Under the pieces are notes generated by a model. The model saw only the letters and a list, made by a program, of their open reading frames with translations, did no database searches and was not told where the DNA came from. From Candidatus Omnitrophota bacterium (GTDB lineage Bacteria > Omnitrophota > Gorgyraeia > Gygaellales > Profunditerraquicolaceae), in contig VGKM01000051.1 of NCBI GenBank assembly GCA_016867005.1, positions 1 to 7,948 of the forward strand: a stretch of 7,948 bases of DNA, written 5' to 3'. This document shows positions 6,402 through 7,948 of the stretch, one piece after another. A program made the translations under genes and the position numbers. Within the stretch, counting starts at the first letter, position 1; the number at the start of each line of letters is the position of its first letter.

Positions 6402-7456
6402 TTTATATACCCTCTCCTACGGCAATATTCGAATATTCTGGTTAAGTTCGACTTATCTATCTTCGGAAAGCTAAACCCATACTCCTTTAGGACTGCATGA
6501 GTCCTTTCGCTTACAAACTTTGTATTATAGTTAAAATAAGGAATGTAGGGCTCGGCTAATAATTTCTGTACCGGAGTCCATTGCGAGAAATCAAATTTGC
6601 TTAGCGGCGTACATTTAGGCATCTTAAAGCCGAAGAAATCAGCGGCAAGGCCAAATAATTCTTTGATCCTCACTTCTTCCTTTGAGACAAGATGATATGT
6701 TGCCTGTTCCCCTCTATCGCCAAGCAGGAACAACGCTTGGGCAACAGTATCGATATTTATCAGATTATGAAAGCCGTTATCATCGGCAGGAAATTCCTCA
6801 TAAATCCCCCGCGAAAAAAAATGTATTGGCTCATAAAAAAGCCGGAAACTATTCGTCCGGCCTTCCTTAAAATCTCCCATTACCATGCTTGGGCGAAAAA
6901 TCGAAATATTTATTCCTTTTTTTACATAATTTTTGACTAAAATTTCTGCTTCATATTTGGTCTGCTCATAAGTATTATAAAATCCCTGCCCTTCCTGAAG
7001 CATGTCCTCGGTGAAATTAACGCCTTTTCTATCGCCAATCACAAAAGCAGTACTGATGTGATTCAATTTCTTAAGTTTTTTGCAACCTAAAGCGAATTCT
7101 AGAATGTTATTCGTTCCTTCGACATTAATCTTGCTGATGACATCTAAAGGCGACCTTAGCTCCGCGAGTGCGGCGCTGTGATAAATAATTTCGGCATTTG
7201 AGGCAACTTCTTCTTTTTCTTTCTTAATCCCGAGGCCGGGTAAAGTAACGTCGCCATCCAATACTCTCAAATTTTCAGTAGGAGTATTTTTGTCCCAGAA
7301 TTTCAGAAGGGATGTTACGCGCTCTCCGGCACTAATGCCATCCTTGCTTCTTGCCAGGCAATAAACAAAATTCCCTTGCTGAAGCAGGATTTTTAGTAAA
7401 TATGAAGCCACAAGGCCCGTGGCGCCGGTTAAAAAAACAGTGTACCGCTTTTGCAT
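6398..7456 (-). CDS. NAD(P)-dependent thioester-reductase-like SDR (NAD_binding_4 type)
   Basis: Protein of 352 aa with an extended short-chain dehydrogenase fold. LTGATGLVASYLL (9-21) is the nucleotide-binding glycine motif and LDGDVT (66-71) binds near the adenine. YHSAALAEL (92-100) and INVEGTNNILEFA (110-122) are typical of the male-sterility / thioester-reductase branch. The catalytic set appears to be Ser135 in HISTAF, Tyr163 and Lys167 (YEQTK), and IFRPSMVMGD (186-195) follows as expected. Members of this branch reduce carrier-protein or CoA thioesters to aldehydes or alcohols, or act as R domains at the end of NRPS/PKS lines. It begins 1 nt after a stand-alone carrier protein, so reductive release from that carrier is a reasonable inference. 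A plain NAD-epimerase-like role remains possible. There is no good ribosome site, so translation probably depends on coupling to the ACP gene. Confidence 0.85.
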   Translation of the reverse strand: MQKRYTVFLTGATGLVASYLLKILLQQGNFVYCLARSKDGISAGERVTSLLKFWDKNTPTENLRVLDGDVTLPGLGIKKEKEEVASNAEIIYHSAALAELRSPLDVISKINVEGTNNILEFALGCKKLKKLNHISTAFVIGDRKGVNFTEDMLQEGQGFYNTYEQTKYEAEILVKNYVKKGINISIFRPSMVMGDFKEGRTNSFRLFYEPIHFFSRGIYEEFPADDNGFHNLINIDTVAQALFLLGDRGEQATYHLVSKEEVRIKELFGLAADFFGFKMPKCTPLSKFDFSQWTPVQKLLAEPYIPYFNYNTKFVSERTHAVLKEYGFSFPKIDKSNLTRIFEYCRRRGYIK

Positions 7457-7457
7457 A

Positions 7458-7712
7458 TTATTTATTAATCAATTTCTCCAAAATCTGATACACATTCGCT
7501 AACGAGCGGACATTCGGAATCTCATCTTCCGGTATTACTACTTTGTATTTCTTCTCCAGGCTTGCTACTATTTCCAGCGCCATCATGCTGTCAATACCCA
7601 AATCTTCGACGAACTTAGCATCTTCCTTCAGGTCTTTTTCAGGAACTTCGGTGATATCGGAAATCAGTTTTCTTACTTCTTTCTTTATTTCCTCAGGGGT
7701 CTTTTTTGGCAT
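7458..7712 (-). CDS. Stand-alone acyl/peptidyl carrier protein
   Basis: Acidic and basic helical protein of 84 aa, the size of a discrete carrier protein. The phosphopantetheine site is FVEDLGIDSMMALEIV (34-49), with Ser42 in a D-S-M motif; the usual form is DSL. A four-helix layout is evident: EIKKEVRKLISDITEV, the post-Ser helix DSMMALEIVASLEKKY, and VRSLANVYQILEKLI at the end. VIPEDEI between helices is typical of ACPs. It needs activation by a phosphopantetheinyl transferase, which is not in the window. No fab genes flank it, so it is more likely a dedicated carrier than the housekeeping AcpP; the following reductase and nitroreductase genes support this. It has the strongest ribosome site in the window and is the first gene of its unit. 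Confidence 0.92.
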   Translation of the reverse strand: MPKKTPEEIKKEVRKLISDITEVPEKDLKEDAKFVEDLGIDSMMALEIVASLEKKYKVVIPEDEIPNVRSLANVYQILEKLINK

Positions 7713-7721
7713 TTCTATATT

Positions 7722-7731
7722 ACCTCCTTCC
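7722..7731 (-). promoter_or_regulatory. Strong ribosome binding site of the carrier-protein gene
   Basis: GGAAGGAGGT on the minus strand, with 9 nt between it and the ATG at 7712. It is much stronger than the sites of the next genes in the unit, which fits a carrier protein made in excess over its enzymes. No convincing promoter is visible in the 53 nt between this gene and the HTH gene upstream. Confidence 0.8.
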
Positions 7732-7765
7732 TATAGTAGTGGCGCTTCATGAAACCAGATCTTTC

Positions 7766-7948
7766 TTATGAAATATCCACAGAAAGCTTTGCTCCTAAAC
7801 CATCTGCGACTTTTTTCAATGTGCTTAACGACACATTCTCGCGCCCGGACTCTACGCGGGAAATAACCTGCTGGGAAACTTTTAATTTTCCGGCTAATAC
7901 TTTTTGACTGATCCCTTTTTGCTTACGGATAATCTTTATCCTGTTAGC
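7766..7948 (-). CDS. XRE-family HTH protein, N-terminus cut by window edge
   Basis: The last 60 codons and a TAA stop (7768-7766) are visible; the start lies beyond the right edge. The segment is an almost complete XRE/HTH_3 domain: RIKIIRKQKGISQKVLAGKL (helices 1-2), then VSQQVISRVESGRENVS with the recognition helix, then LSTLKKVADGLGAKLSVDIS. Ending directly in 'LGAKLSVDI' is typical of small HigA-like antitoxins and similar short regulators. Its partner, if any, would lie outside the window. It stands 53 nt before the carrier-protein gene in the same direction and could share a transcript or regulate it. Function beyond DNA binding is not shown. Confidence 0.82.
   Translation of the reverse strand, partial: ANRIKIIRKQKGISQKVLAGKLKVSQQVISRVESGRENVSLSTLKKVADGLGAKLSVDIS

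Noticed and set aside
7458..7712. Housekeeping fatty-acid AcpP
   Set aside because: There are no fab genes beside it, the motif is DSM rather than DSL, and it is coupled to a reductase and a nitroreductase; a dedicated carrier fits better, though AcpP is not excluded.
1..7948. CRISPR array, tRNA, rRNA or insertion sequence
   Set aside because: No regularly spaced direct repeats, cloverleaf-like segment, rRNA-like stretch or transposase frame was seen on either strand.

Overview
All supported genes in this 7.9 kb window read on the minus strand, so transcription runs from high to low coordinates. A diderm bacterium is suggested by a probable lipoprotein, a PilZ protein, a multi-domain sensor kinase and moderate GC. 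The window has no taxonomic marker. The style (HQINN-type kinase, HTH protein with a W-rich N-terminal domain, stand-alone ACP with reductase) reminds me of uncultured lineages such as Omnitrophota, but that is a low-confidence impression.

In transcription order: (1) 7948-7766 holds the C-terminal end of a small XRE-type HTH regulator, cut by the window edge. (2) 7712-5802 is a tight three-gene unit: a stand-alone acyl/peptidyl carrier protein, an SDR of the thioester-reductase (NAD_binding_4) type, and a nitroreductase-family flavoprotein. They are separated by 1 nt and by a 4-nt ATGA overlap. (3) About 90 nt of very AT-rich DNA with two dyads (5741-5785) precedes a second unit, 5711-1565: an HTH protein, a CrtI/retinol-saturase-like FAD oxidoreductase (ATGA overlap) and a 727-aa membrane histidine kinase (2-nt gap). 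(4) A perfect 13-bp inverted repeat (1529-1559) lies between the kinase and a small lipoprotein gene (1507-1091). (5) A near-consensus sigma-70 promoter (1072-1045) drives a PilZ-domain gene whose start is best placed at a GTG at 1019. A DUF2157-type membrane protein gene follows and runs off the left edge.

Functionally, the central 6 kb looks like a small, apparently uncharacterised lipid or secondary-metabolite module. The carrier protein would hold an acyl or aminoacyl thioester, the SDR could release it reductively, and the two flavoenzymes could reduce, desaturate or isomerise it. The HTH protein and the 7TM-like sensor kinase could supply regulation. No condensing enzyme, adenylation domain or phosphopantetheinyl transferase is visible, so the loading step must lie outside the window or be shared. 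This pathway role is inference from context.

The most unusual structural signal is an AT-rich block of about 2.1 kb (roughly 2940-5040). Its edges fall inside two intact genes, the FAD oxidoreductase and the kinase, which suggests mosaic recombination rather than whole-gene insertion.
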